Both the position numbers and the translations under genes were made by a program. A stretch of 64,000 bases of DNA. Source: Thamnidium elegans. Its lineage: Eukaryota > Mucoromycota > Mucoromycetes > Mucorales > Mucoraceae. The notes beneath the pieces are model-generated. The model saw nothing but the letters and a program-made list of their open reading frames with translations. It did no database searches and was not told where the DNA came from. The stretch lies in the NCBI GenBank assembly GCA_025201345.1, contig JAIXMG010000009.1, positions 372,001 through 436,000 of the forward strand, written 5' to 3'. Shown piece after piece: positions 1 through 11,150 of the stretch; positions within the stretch are counted from its first letter, which is position 1, and each line of letters begins with the position of its first letter.

Positions 1-1
1 T

Positions 2-1469
2 CATACAACTTCAGTATCATGTAAAATTCGGCCGGGGTTCTTTACTTCAGTTCTATGCAACAAGGAAAAACCACCTCAAACTGTGTTATCTTCTTACCCG
101 CTCAGAACTAGTAAAGAAACCCATGACTACCATATACCACCTGTTGGTTCCAAAATGCTTGTACGCGAGTTTATTGACGATTCACTCTATAACCCTCATT
201 ATGGGTTTTATTCCAAATCTACCATGGCTGTTGATGAATTGGAAGAAATGGAACAAGAGGAGGATCATATTCAGTATTTGAAAAGAGTGGTTCGGTCGCG
301 TGGACGTGTCCATCACCATAATGTTCAACAGCTGAGGTATACCTTAACAGAACTATTCAAGGTAAAAAAAAAATCAATACATAATTTTGAAAAAGAAATA
401 GGGTTAACTTTTCTTTTTTTTTTTAAAAAAAAAAAAAGCCTTGGTATGGTTATGCAATTGCAAAGTACATGGTATCCGAATATAAGTTAAACCTTTACCC
501 ACACAAAGATTTGATTATATATGAAATGGGAGGAGGTAATGGAAGATTGATGGGCCATATATTAGACTATATTCAAAAATACGAGCCTTCAGTTTATAAA
601 AGAACTCAGTATAATATGATTGAGCTATCTGATCGAGTTGTTCCACCTTCGTTTATGGAGAGAGGAAACGTAAATAAACATGACTGTGTACAAGTTTTGA
701 ACCAAAATATCTTTGAATGGGATACACTTGTTTCAGAACAATGCTTTTTCTTAGGGATGGAAGTAATTGTAAGTGTGTATGAAACTATTATCTGCCAATA
801 ACATCTGCTTATCCTCTTTATTACTAATAGAATCATTTTGCTCATGATGTAATACGATACGATATGGATAAACTAAAACCTCATCAAGGGTACGTCTGCG
901 TCGACGAAAGAAGAAATTACTATGAGATATTTGAGCCTATCGGGGACGATTCCACCATTTTAAAATACCTGTCTTTAAAGAAAAGAATAGGAACAAACCA
1001 TACCAAAACCAGTTTTCAACAAAAAATTAAACAATGGTTTAGTTCTCCATTATCCGCTAACCAAACCGAATATATTCCAACTAAATTATTTCAGTTTATG
1101 AACATCTTAAATACATATTTTCCTCGGCATAGACTAGTCTTAACAGATTACAATTCGTTAAACAACGCGATGGAAGGAACAAATGGACCGTTGGTGCAGA
1201 CAGCTTATAAAGGATTGATGGTGCCCTGTTCCACTTACTTATCGCCACCAGGTTGGTGCGATATCGTATTCCCTGTAAACTTTGAACTGTTGCGACACAT
1301 GTACTTATTAACCTGTCGCGCTACTACGGCCGGTAACGAAAAAAATGCGAAGGTTGTTAAGTATGACGATTTTTTGGAACGCTACGGAGATATCGAAACA
1401 TCAAGGTCCAAAAAAGGTGCATCATTAAAATTAATGCACCAACCTAATGTTAAAGTATTCTTAACGTAG
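2..1469 (+). CDS. MidA/NDUFAF7-family SAM methyltransferase (5' partial)
   Basis: Probably a mitochondrial S-adenosylmethionine-dependent methyltransferase of the DUF185/MidA/NDUFAF7 superfamily; the animal member methylates a complex I subunit during assembly. Exons 2-361, 439-768 and 831-1469 join in phase. The frame is open to the left edge with no in-frame ATG, so the start lies outside the window; about 442 residues are visible. Early in the protein, VREFIDDSLYNPHYGFYSK matches the family's N-terminal signature. The second exon holds the SAM loop EMGGGNGR, and the second junction gives an N-H-F-A-H-D segment typical of the family. Intron 1 ends in a T-run/A-run directly before its AG. 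Family assignment is good; that it acts on complex I is inference, because fungi also keep paralogues of unknown substrate. Confidence 0.75.
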
Positions 1470-1693
1470 TAATAAAAACATATTTATATGATTAGTCAAT
1501 TTTTATATTCTACTTCCCAGGAATCGAACCAACTGAGTTTACATTTTTTGGTTTTTGGCGTTTGTCAGCATATCCATGTGAAGATTGCCCCACATTTTTC
1601 AATTTGTATAAAAAAACCGCTTTTTTTTTTTTTTTTTCCTTTCTCTCTTTTTTCCTTTTCTTTTTTCTTTATACAACATACCTTTTAAGAAAA

Positions 1694-2606
1694 ATGTCAC
1701 AATTCCCTGTTGCTCTCCCTAGTAAAGAAAGTCACTTTATGACACTTTCTCAAGAAGGTCCATTGTTCATTCTCCATTTACACCACAAGGACAATCGCTT
1801 CAATACTGAATTCTGTTTATCTATTCTTAAAGCACTTCAAATTGTTGAAGACTATTTCCTTGCAAGTGAAGAAATTGGCGACATGGCATTGGTTACTGTT
1901 GGTAACGATAAAATCTATAGTAACGGTTTAGACTTAATGCATGCTCTCAGTTACACTCCATTTATGGACGTTTATCTTACCTTGCTTAAGCGTTTGGTTA
2001 CATTTTGTATTCCTACAGTTGCTGCATTAAACGGGTAAACAAAAAGCTTATTTTTTTAATTACTTGTTTTTTTAAAAAAAAGTTTTTATATATATATATA
2101 GTCATGCTTTTGCTGGTGGATGTATGTTAGCTTTTGCTCATGGTAAATAATATAAATTACTTTTTTTCCTGTATATACATCAAAACCTAAATATGTGTGA
2201 TAGATTACAGAGTTATGCGTTCTGATCGCGGTTATTTGTGCATGAACGAAGTAGATCTTCCATCTCCTCTTCATCCTGGTATGGCCGGTATTTTACGCCA
2301 CAAAACCACACCAAAGACCTACCGTGACATGGTTTTGCAAGGACACCGTTTCACTGCTCAACAAGCTTTGGACCAAGAGATTGTCGACATCATTTGTCCT
2401 GGTGACCAAGTTTTAGATCAAGCTAAACAACTTGCATTAAAGTGGGCACCTAAAGCAAAATCTGGTATTGTTTATAAGCAATTAAAGGATGAAGTAAGTA
2501 CCTAGAAAAAAAAAAAGTTAAAATGGTTACTAACTATAATTAGATGTATACCGATATTGTTAGACTCTTGTGTATTCCATTCCATCGGTTGGCACCCAAG
2601 ATGTAA
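1694..2606 (+). CDS. Delta3,Delta2-enoyl-CoA isomerase (crotonase family)
   Basis: Shifts double bonds of unsaturated enoyl-CoAs so they can enter beta-oxidation, usually in peroxisomes. Exons 1694-2034, 2102-2142, 2204-2493 and 2544-2606 give about 244 residues, normal for single-domain isomerases. The order of motifs matches plant ECI proteins: YSNGLDL near residue 77, PTVAALNGHAFAGGC spanning the first junction, then AHDYRVMRSDRGYLCMNE, which carries the likely catalytic acidic residue of the ECI type rather than the two-Glu hydratase pattern. The second exon is only 41 nt. The protein ends APKM, at best a weak variant of a peroxisomal PTS1 signal. A pyrimidine-rich leader precedes the ATG and a long T tract follows the stop. 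Confidence 0.85.
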
Positions 2607-2639
2607 ATATAATAAATAGTATATCCTTTCCTTTCCTTT

Positions 2640-2692
<53 letters not shown>

Positions 2693-2985
2693 TGAAGTGA
2701 GGGAGGAGCAAAGAGAGGGGAGGGGAGGAGGATTAATAGTCAAATAAGGGGTGGAGGACATGAGGAGTTATAATTTGAATTTATGATAGATATTTGGCTA
2801 AAACCACGTATAAATTCAATTACCAATTTATACTTTTATGTTCATGTAGAGTTCAACTTTATATATCTACTTCTCCTTATTTCTTTTTAAGACTTTTTTT
2901 TTTTTTAGGTTTTTTTTTTTTCTTTTTTCCTTTTTCTCTCTTTTTTTTTTAAAAAAAAAACTGTATACAATAGGAACTAATAATA
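2607..2985 (+). other. Intergenic: long poly-T tract and pyrimidine leader
   Basis: No gene seen. A run of about 46 T starts near 2642, just after the isomerase gene. A T10A10 self-complementary tract at 2941-2960 lies in the leader directly before the next start codon. Confidence 0.6.
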
Positions 2986-5103
2986 ATGATTGAAATCGAT
3001 ATATTAAAAGCATCAACCCATCATACCAAACCATTACCGCCATCTAATTACAACAACGATGATACAGATATATCCGAACCCGACACGGCATTAAACACAC
3101 CTACCGGTAGTTTGACAGACTCACTTTCAAGACGGTATTCATATACATGTTTTAAGAACTATCCGCAGCGAAAGCCGTCTTTCACGCCGAAATCAACCGA
3201 CTTTGATTCACAGCAGCAGACCACCGGTATATTAGAAAAAAGAATCCAAGCCTTAGAAGAAGATATCAATCAACATGTGAAAAGAGAAGCCGATCTGCAA
3301 AGTCAAGTATTTTTATTGACTGAACAACAACAGGGAGTTCAATATAAGTCAACATTATCACGAATAAGCAAACAAATCGATCAGTTTTTAGTCAATCATG
3401 AAGAAGGCATCAAGTCTAGTAAATCTTCCGGTTATTGGACACAAGACTGGTCAGGTAACGAAATATCACAGCTGTACGGGTATCAAGACCTACCAAAGGA
3501 GCCAGAACCAACCGATACAAGTAGTACACAAACAAATATACCTATCCTATTAATCTATCGTTTAAAATCTATGATGGAAAACTTTACCTTAAAAGAGCAT
3601 ACGGACCCTACCATACAATCATTTTCTGCTGAGGTGTACGGTACATTAGACTCTTGGCAAGTATTTTATCATAAAAAATTAATGCTTGAAAAACAAAAAA
3701 AAGTACATGAACAAACCCGAATTACCAGACTATTACAAGCTCTTCAAAAGACAATTCTTAAAAACAAATTGATGAAACAAGATTACAGCATATTAATTAA
3801 AAAATATACATCCGATATTGATCAGCTAGTGCACCAAATTAGTTTAAACCCGTCGCTAGTAGCAGATCAAAAGCAACTGGCTGAACCAGTAGTTCAGAAA
3901 AGAAAAGAGTTACAATTGGTTGAACAAGAGGATAATACAAAGAGTACGATTTTTATTCGAAATGTACTGGAGTCACAAATTCGTACGCTGGAGAAAGATT
4001 TATCAAAGTGTCAAGATGAGCGAGACGAGTACGAGTCTACGTTGGAAATGGTAAGACGAGAGATGGAAACCATGCTAGAGGAGTTAGAGGACACCAGGCA
4101 GCAGAGATTACGGTATAAGACGCAAGCTAGCAGATTACGAGCTGGTTTAGAAGCTATCCAAAAGCGCCATCAATCCGACGAGTCCGAAACTAGTAACGAC
4201 GAATCAGAAGATGAAGGAAAAGAGGCCATTAGATTAATGTACAACGAAGCTGAACGACAGGCAATTGACCTTGACCGAGAATGCAAAAGACAGGCATTAA
4301 CATTAAGTGGTATCCGCCAAGAACTAAAGACAAGCCAAGAAAAATATCGAACAATTCAAACGGAAAAGGATACGGAATTAAAGATCTTGCAGCGTACCAA
4401 TCAAAGGTTGAATCGGGATATTGAAATGCTTCGAGTTGAAAAACATGAACTGGTATCTTTACAGCAACAAAATTACCAGTCGGGCCACTCAAAGACATCA
4501 GCCGCGGAAGAGGAGCTGGACGAGCATTATTATTTAGCAAAGATATATGCTTTGCAGACAAATTTAAAGGCATCTAAATGCGATGCAGTGATGCAACGCA
4601 CCAAAATATCTCAATTAGAACGGCAAGCAACCCTGGTAGATATCAACCATAGTTTTGTAGCTGGCCTACAAGACTTATTCCAGCAGGAAGTATCCGTATC
4701 AGACGAACCCAACCTGAAAGAGATGGCTGACATCATCGAGAGTGAACAAACACTGTGGAAATACCAATGTACAAAAAACTTTCAAAAGAAATACGATATC
4801 GATTTACTAACAGTCAATCGCGAACTAAGATTTCTAAGCTGTAAATTAAATGATGTGGAAGATGAAATGAATGTATTAAAAACAAGGCATTTAGAAGAAC
4901 TTTCGTTATTAAAATACCAAACCAACGCTGAATTTCAGAACAAGTTACAGCGGATTACTTCTACTTATCGATTAAGAGAACAAGAATTACAGTCTCAATT
5001 AGAAACTTTGTTTCAAAAAAATCAAACTTTAAAAGATGAATCTGTTATACTCTATGGTCGAAATATGCTGATGGCTCATCAGTTAGGAAAAATAGCACCA
5101 TAA
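2986..5103 (+). CDS. Coiled-coil protein, 705 aa, function unknown
   Basis: Not recognised. A single uninterrupted exon, unusual here where most genes are split. Residues 1-80 are Ser/Thr/Pro-rich and probably disordered. From about residue 82 onward the protein is dominated by Glu/Gln/Lys/Leu heptads typical of long parallel coiled coils, broken by a Ser/Asp/Glu-rich linker near residues 400-412. No transmembrane segment, no catalytic motif and no zinc motif is visible. Such proteins act as cytoskeletal, spindle-pole, septin or tethering scaffolds, but the sequence does not choose between these. The ATG follows a T-run/A-run leader. A second coiled-coil gene lies about 1.6 kb downstream. Confidence 0.8.
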   Translation: MIEIDILKASTHHTKPLPPSNYNNDDTDISEPDTALNTPTGSLTDSLSRRYSYTCFKNYPQRKPSFTPKSTDFDSQQQTTGILEKRIQALEEDINQHVKREADLQSQVFLLTEQQQGVQYKSTLSRISKQIDQFLVNHEEGIKSSKSSGYWTQDWSGNEISQLYGYQDLPKEPEPTDTSSTQTNIPILLIYRLKSMMENFTLKEHTDPTIQSFSAEVYGTLDSWQVFYHKKLMLEKQKKVHEQTRITRLLQALQKTILKNKLMKQDYSILIKKYTSDIDQLVHQISLNPSLVADQKQLAEPVVQKRKELQLVEQEDNTKSTIFIRNVLESQIRTLEKDLSKCQDERDEYESTLEMVRREMETMLEELEDTRQQRLRYKTQASRLRAGLEAIQKRHQSDESETSNDESEDEGKEAIRLMYNEAERQAIDLDRECKRQALTLSGIRQELKTSQEKYRTIQTEKDTELKILQRTNQRLNRDIEMLRVEKHELVSLQQQNYQSGHSKTSAAEEELDEHYYLAKIYALQTNLKASKCDAVMQRTKISQLERQATLVDINHSFVAGLQDLFQQEVSVSDEPNLKEMADIIESEQTLWKYQCTKNFQKKYDIDLLTVNRELRFLSCKLNDVEDEMNVLKTRHLEELSLLKYQTNAEFQNKLQRITSTYRLREQELQSQLETLFQKNQTLKDESVILYGRNMLMAHQLGKIAP

Positions 5104-5213
5104 ATAATCACCAACCGGAGAAATATTTTTACTATAATAAAAAGAGTTAATTTTTGCTATTAAAATATTTTTCCTTTTCGTTTCTTTTTTTTTTTTTTTT
5201 TTTTTTTTTAATT

Positions 5214-5468
5214 ATGCCACCTATTGTAAAATCAGGTTCACCGCTAACATTAAATACTATAATTAATGCTCCTGCAACTAGTGCCAATCATATTTTAATC
5301 AGTCCCTCCACGCACCACGGATTATCACCTTATATTTTACAAACCTCTTCAGAAACTAATACGGAACAATCTTATCACGCCGTTCAAATGGCATCCAGAA
5401 ACTATTGCTTTGCTCATAATACGTACTATGTAGTAAGTTGGTGTCCAAGTTGTAGATTTAACATTTAG
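5214..5468 (+). CDS. Small 84-aa protein with C-terminal Cys cluster
   Basis: Not recognised. The ATG at 5214 directly follows a long T leader, like verified genes nearby. The first 60 residues are Ser/Thr/Pro/Asn-rich. The C-terminal 20 hold three cysteines (N-Y-C-F-A-H-N and W-C-P-S-C-R) plus a His, which could make a small zinc knuckle. The downstream gap holds another pyrimidine leader for the reductase gene, so this is a separate transcription unit. There is no signal peptide. The alternative is a fortuitous ORF; the leader and composition favour a real gene. Confidence 0.5.
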   Translation: MPPIVKSGSPLTLNTIINAPATSANHILISPSTHHGLSPYILQTSSETNTEQSYHAVQMASRNYCFAHNTYYVVSWCPSCRFNI

Positions 5469-5559
5469 AATGTCCGAATTATAATTATTTTATCTCCCTG
5501 TCACTTTTTTTTTGTACCCCTTCCCTTTTTTTTTTTATTATTTTTTCTTTATACATATA

Positions 5560-6550
5560 ATGTTGAAAGGATTTAATAAAAGTACATTGTCATGTCAATT
5601 GACTAGAAGTTACAGTACGATTCAAAATACTAAAAAGCCTATAACAGCCCGTAAAAAGATTATATTCTCAACCGTAGCACTTACCAGTAGTCTTTACTGT
5701 GGTTGGGAATATTTACAAGATAAAACGAACCAACTTGACACAGATAAATATAAGCCGTTAAAGCTTCTAAAAAAGGAGCAGATTTCACCTGACTCGTATC
5801 GTTTAAGGATCTCAACAAAACAACAATCCAAACAATTTCCTGTTCCGTCCTGCCTTTATATTAAAGATGATACGATCCAGGTCATGAGACCCTATACGCC
5901 TGTTAACGCCGATCCATATAAAGACGGCTTCATTGATTTGGTTGTAAAAAAGTATCAGGATGGCTCGGTGTCTCGTACGTTAAGTGGCTTTGAACCCAAT
6001 GATGAGGTACATGTGAGAGGCCCAATGACGGAAGAGTATGAGTACAAGGAAAATAGTTTAGATGAAGTTGGCATGGTAACATAATTTTGACAGCTTTTGT
6101 TGTTGTTGTTGTTGTTGAAAAATTAAATATTTTATTTAGATTGCAGGCGGTACTGGTATCGCACCAATGTATCAAATAATAAGTAAAATCTTGGAGAACC
6201 CAAACGACAAAAATACACGTATTTGGCTAGTATACGGAAACAAAACCGAACAAGATATTTTACTACGATCCGAATTAGACCAATTGCAACAAAAGTACGG
6301 CGATCGATTCAAGGTCCAATACATTGTTGAACAAGGAAATAATGCATTACCAAAAGGTTACATAACTCAATCGGCTATCCAAAGTATGATGGATAAAGAC
6401 ATTAAACGTAGAAAGGTATTTGTTTGCGGACCTAGCAAGATGATGGAATTAGTATGCGGAGAAAGAGCCAGGGATTATTCTCAAGGCCAAGTGACTGGTC
6501 TATTATCTCATTTGGGTCTTGACTCTAATGAGGTATGGAAGTTCCAATAA
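5560..6550 (+). CDS. MCR1: NADH-cytochrome b5 reductase, mitochondrial (MCR1-like)
   Basis: Flavoprotein that passes electrons from NADH to cytochrome b5 or other outer-membrane/intermembrane-space acceptors, supporting sterol and fatty-acid desaturation. Exons 5560-6075 and 6140-6550 encode 308 residues, the usual family length. The N-terminus is basic and Ser/Thr-rich with a hydrophobic stretch at about 32-45, consistent with a mitochondrial presequence plus stop-transfer anchor. RPYTPVN binds FAD. AGGTGIAPM, created exactly at the splice junction, binds NADH; VFVCGPSKMM is the C-terminal pyridine-nucleotide motif. A second AG three codons into exon 2 would destroy the GGTG motif, so the upstream acceptor is preferred. 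Confidence 0.9.
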
Positions 6551-6667
6551 AATTAAGGATCATTCCTCTTCTTTTTTTTTTATTCCTATTTTCTTTTTCT
6601 TTTTCTTTTTCTTTTATATACCGATTTTTTTATTTTTTTTATTTGTTTGTTCTCTGTAAACCCTTTA

Positions 6668-8178
6668 ATGACACAAACGTCAGAAGTAACTCCTCCTTCG
6701 CCTAGTTTATCTACTACATCTTTTATCTCTTCCATTTCCTGGACCAAAAAGACGCCTAATGAACTCATTCCTATGCTCAAGAATGCGTACGATACCTTGA
6801 AGGACAAGGAAAGAGGTTAGTTAAAAAAATAAACCAAATTAGATTTTTATCATTAAAAATGGCAGGTTTATTAGACTTGAGATTAGCAGCAGAGATTGGG
6901 AAATCTTTATTAGAAAACAACAAGACATTAAAATCCAATTATCAAGACCTATTAAACACACCTTATCCAACCCCTACCAACTCCACATCACTGGTTCATA
7001 ATGACATGATGCACTCACAAGAATTTGAAAGCGAATTAAACTACATACCGGTGAACCGAACTCGTGAAGCACTGGTGGAGATGTTAGAAAAGCAAAACCA
7101 TGATTTATCACTGCAGCTTGAAGAGTCCTTAATAAACCAAGATAAACTAGACCGAAAAGCTACCAAGAAGACGCGCCAACTAAAGACCGAAGTTGACTTT
7201 CTTCAAAGCAGCCTTGACCAAGCTACACGAAAGATCCAAGAGCTGGAAGAATTTAGGCGAAAAAAAACATTGACCAAAGAAGGAGGAATAGATGAAACAT
7301 GGTCAGATCAACATGATCAGTGCGTTGAAACATTTATCAGTCAATTAAAGCAAGAGAACGAACAGCTGACACAATCTAAACAAGAACTTGAAAAAAACTT
7401 GACTAATTCTTTACAGGACTTGAGGACATTAAAACAACAGTGTCAACAGTTTCAATTTACAGCTGAAGGGCACGAACAATTAAAACAATCGTTTGAGGCA
7501 CAAAACTTACATATTCAAGAACTAAAACAAAGTTTAGAAGACCATAGATTACTATTCTCTAGATTACGAGACCGTGGTATCGATATTCCGTCCACTTTTA
7601 ACAGTTCTATTGATGGCGAATCAACCGATGACGACGATGTGAACAAGTACAATTTATCAAGCGAATTAGAAAACGCTTGGTTTAAACACCAGACAAGTCC
7701 AGTTAGTAGTTGGTCAGATGCAAGCAGTATATTTCAGCCGTTTCAAGCTATATATAACCAATTACCAAATGTGGATTCCGCACTGGAGTCAATTATTTTG
7801 AAGGCCGGTGTTGTTGAAAAAGACGCGTTAGATGATGCACTTAGTTTAATTGGAAGGTTAGAAGATGAATATGATCATCAAAAGTTCTTGCAGGAAAAGA
7901 GACATATATATTGTAAACAAGATTATGAGCAAAAGCTAGAGACTGACTATGATAGTTATTATGAAGATACTTCATTTGATGAAAAAACAGACGAGTCTGT
8001 ATATTACGAAGAAGAAGAAAAAGAAGTATACGTGAAGGAATCGCCTTCTGGAATTATTGGTTACGTTAAAAGTACCATTAAATCTATACTTTACTCAACC
8101 TGGCGTTGGTTCCGATTCCTTATCGTTATGACGATTGCTATTTTTCTTAGTTTAAAGCAAGGTCCCAATGGTCTATAA
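6668..8178 (+). CDS. Tail-anchored coiled-coil protein with dynein-adaptor CC1 box
   Basis: Two exons, 6668-6815 and 6866-8178, give 486 residues; a start at the internal ATG 6859 would lose the conserved N-terminus. The junction yields D-L-R-L-A-A-E-I-G-K-S-L-L-E-N-N (residues 53-68). This matches the CC1 box (A-A-x-x-G) that BICD, BICDR, Spindly, HAP1 and TRAK adaptors use to bind dynein light intermediate chain. A long coiled coil follows (about 75-235), then a Ser/Asp-rich linker and an acidic Tyr/Glu stretch (360-410). A single hydrophobic helix at about 462-478 with only eight residues after it makes a C-terminal tail anchor. Inference: a membrane-bound cargo adaptor for dynein/dynactin. 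The target organelle cannot be read from sequence. Confidence 0.75.
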
Positions 8179-8322
8179 AAAAATCAATACATAATATCCC
8201 CCCTCCCTAATGCCCTTTTTTTAAAAAAAATAAATAATTCTTCTTCTATTGGCTGGAAATATCAGTTTCTACTCTTTTTTTTTAAGAGAAAAAAAAATTA
8301 CGCCTCTTTCTTTCTTTATAAG

Positions 8323-11103
8323 ATGCGCAAAGGGTTTTTTGGATTAGTAACACTTTGTAGTGCACTTGCCACAGTACTAACACAAACTGGTAAAAGACAC
8401 ACATACTTTTAAACTTTCAAGTAAAAAAAAAAAAAAAAAAAAAAAACTCAAGCTCTTTCTTATTTTATTTAGTTGAAGATTACAAAGTAACATCTTTACC
8501 TGGTATCGACCTTGATACTTTAAATTTTACACAATATGCAGGGTAACATATAAAAGAGAAAGAAAAAGAATGATATGCTAATAGAACGAGTTTCATCTAC
8601 AGACACATTGAATTATCAGAAATAAATGGCTCCACCATGTTTTTCTGGATGATTGAAAGAGAAGTAAAGACGGAACCTGAAAAGCTGGTAAGAAAATGGG
8701 CTGAGGGCATACAAAAACTGTTTATTTACCGCATAACGATAAATTAGATTATATGGTTAAATGGTGGTCCTGGTTGTTCAAGGTGACTAGTAACATATTA
8801 AAAAAAGAAAAAGTAATACTAATTAAAATTTTATAGTATGGATGGTTTGTTTTTAGAGAACGGACCTTTCCGAGTAAATAAGGATTTATCGTTATCGGTT
8901 AATCAAGGTGGATGGCAAAATTATGCAACTAATGTTTATGGTTTGTTTAGAAGAAAATTTTAAAAAGTATAATTCTTTAACCGCAATTATCTTATAGTGG
9001 ACCAACCTGTAGGTACTGGTTTTAGTTTTGCTAATACAGATAGTTATATGCAGACTATGGAACAGGTAAGAAAAAAAAAAAGAAAAAAGATAGGAGTACT
9101 TTTGTTAAAAGTATTATAATAGACCACAGAACAATTCATATTATTCTTGGATAAATTATTTGAGCTGTTTCCTGACCTTATAAAACAAGACATGTATATT
9201 GCTGGTGAAAGTTATGCTGGTACATATATTCCTTATTTTACAACAAAAATATTAGAACTGAATAAGCAAAAACAAAAGGTAAGAGTTTCCCTTTCTTATT
9301 TTAATTTAAAAAAAAAGTGTATCATTAACTTTTTTTAAAAAGTATAATTTACAAGGTATCGCCATTGGGAACGGTTGGATATCTGCTGAACATCAATATA
9401 ATGCATATTACGATTTCAGTATTGCCAATAATTTAATATCTCCCGATCGTATAGTAAGTATTTATTTTGTATTTATAACTGTTATTAATTATATATACAG
9501 CCTCTTGTTTCTACTAACCTTAAAAAATGTCAAGAAGAGGTCAAAAAGAAGAATTTAATTCATATTAAACCTTGTGAGAAAATCTTGTCTGATGTTATTG
9601 ATAGTAGTACACACGAGTAAGTTTTGTACGAACCGTTAAAAATAAAATACCAAGATACTTATTATTTATATAGTGGCGAAGATGGCGAGAAAAAGTGTTT
9701 AAATATTTATGATATTCGATTAAAAGAAGAGACATCGCCATACTGTGGCTCGACATGGCCTTACGAATTAACAGAAGTGACAAATTATTTAAGGGTAATA
9801 TATATTTATATATATATATATATGTATATTAATACATTTGCATAACAAACATATACAAACTCATTTTTTTTTTTTTTTTTTTTTTTAAAAAAAAAATAGC
9901 AAAGTGACGTTAAAAAAGCAATTCATGCTGAAAAGCAAACCTTGGGCTGGAAAGAATGTACATCACTTGTCTATTCAGCGTTAGATAACGATCAAAGTAA
10001 ACCTTCCTACGAAGTAAGCATTTTCTTTATTATATATACACATACGTGTTTTTACTTACTTTTTATACTCGTAGCTTTTACCTGGTATCTTGAAGAAAAT
10101 TCCAATTCTATTATTCAGTGGAGAGTTTGATTTAATTTGTAATTACCTCGGTACAGAATACCTTATTGGAAACATGACATGGAACGGAGGTCGAGGCTTT
10201 TCCAAAAAGACAAAGACAGAAGACTGGAAGATCGATAACGAGCTAGTGGGATATTATAAACAAGAACGTAATTTGACATATGTGTTGATTAAAGATGGAA
10301 GTCATATGGTACCTTACGATAAACCTATTGAGTGCCTTGATATGATCAATAGGTTTATGAATGTTGGAAGTGACATAGTTAAAGGAAAGAAAAGTATCGT
10401 AGGTAATAGAGAAACCATAGTTACTCCACCTAAAGATGATGAAAAAGAAGAAGACAAAAAGGAAGATAAAGAGGAAGGTAAAGAGGAAGGTAAAGAGGAA
10501 GGTAAAGAGGAAGATAAAGAGGAAGATAAAGAGGAAGACAAGGAGTCACAAGCGGCACAACAAGATGATGAGTGGAGCCAATACTACAGTTGGGGAACAA
10601 CTACATTAGTATTCGTTATTTTATTTGCCATTGCATTATGTTGTTGTTGGTGCCGAGGCAAAAAGCCTTCGGGATCTGCATTAGATCAATTTGGAGGAGC
10701 CCCTCAACGAGAACGAGAAGATTTAAAGAAACCAGGATTATTGACAACTATTCAAAACCTATTTAAATCAAACAAGACCAATGCAGCCAGAAAGTTTAGA
10801 TTAGGAGATAATGATGAATCAAACGAATTGTAAGTATATAATTATTATTATCTTTGACATTGTTTATACTGACAAATTGTTTCAAGGGATGAACTTGTAA
10901 TTGAAACACCTACATTATTTGAAGCAGAAGATGGTGATTCAGATCAAGAAGAGATACCTACAAACCAATATCGAAACCAACCAGAGTCTAGTCATGCATT
11001 TGCTATTGATGATGATGAAACTGATGATGATTTTGTAGACTTTGCTGATTTTGATGATGGTGAACCTTTAACGAATACCAAAAAATTTAAAAAGAAGGAT
11101 TAA
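8323..11103 (+). CDS. KEX1: KEX1-like serine carboxypeptidase, membrane anchored
   Basis: Late-Golgi carboxypeptidase (S10 family) that trims C-terminal Lys/Arg after Kex2 cleavage. Thirteen exons join in phase: 8323-8389, 8473-8542, 8603-8687, 8748-8782, 8837-8940, 8998-9065, 9123-9278, 9343-9453, 9501-9616, 9674-9794, 9900-10013, 10075-10829, 10887-11103; 672 residues. Features in order: signal peptide (1-22), WLNGGPGCS, DQPVGTGFSF, nucleophile Ser in GESYAGTY, Asp in SGEFDLICN, His in DGSHMVPYD. Then come a Lys/Glu/Gly low-complexity stalk, one TM helix and a long acidic cytosolic tail. The catalytic triad is complete. Introns are far denser in the catalytic half than in the stalk and tail. 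Confidence 0.9.
10465..10536 (+). repeat. 12-bp coding tandem repeat, six copies
   Basis: Six tandem units of G-R-T-AAAGAGGAA encode (D/G)KEE repeats in the stalk between catalytic domain and membrane helix of the KEX1-like protein. Copy number is expected to vary between strains. Confidence 0.85.
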
Positions 11104-11150
11104 TTAAAACAGAAAAAATTATACATGTAAACAAAAAATCTAGTCTTTAT

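Noticed and set aside
1510..1535. Sequence resembling the T-arm of a minus-strand tRNA (TCCCAGGAATCGAACC)
   Set aside because: The T-stem does not pair over five bases, and no D-arm, anticodon arm or acceptor stem is found at the expected distances.
10314..10541. Antisense Ser/Leu repeat ORF
   Set aside because: Mirror image of the Lys/Glu-rich coding repeat in the KEX1-like gene.
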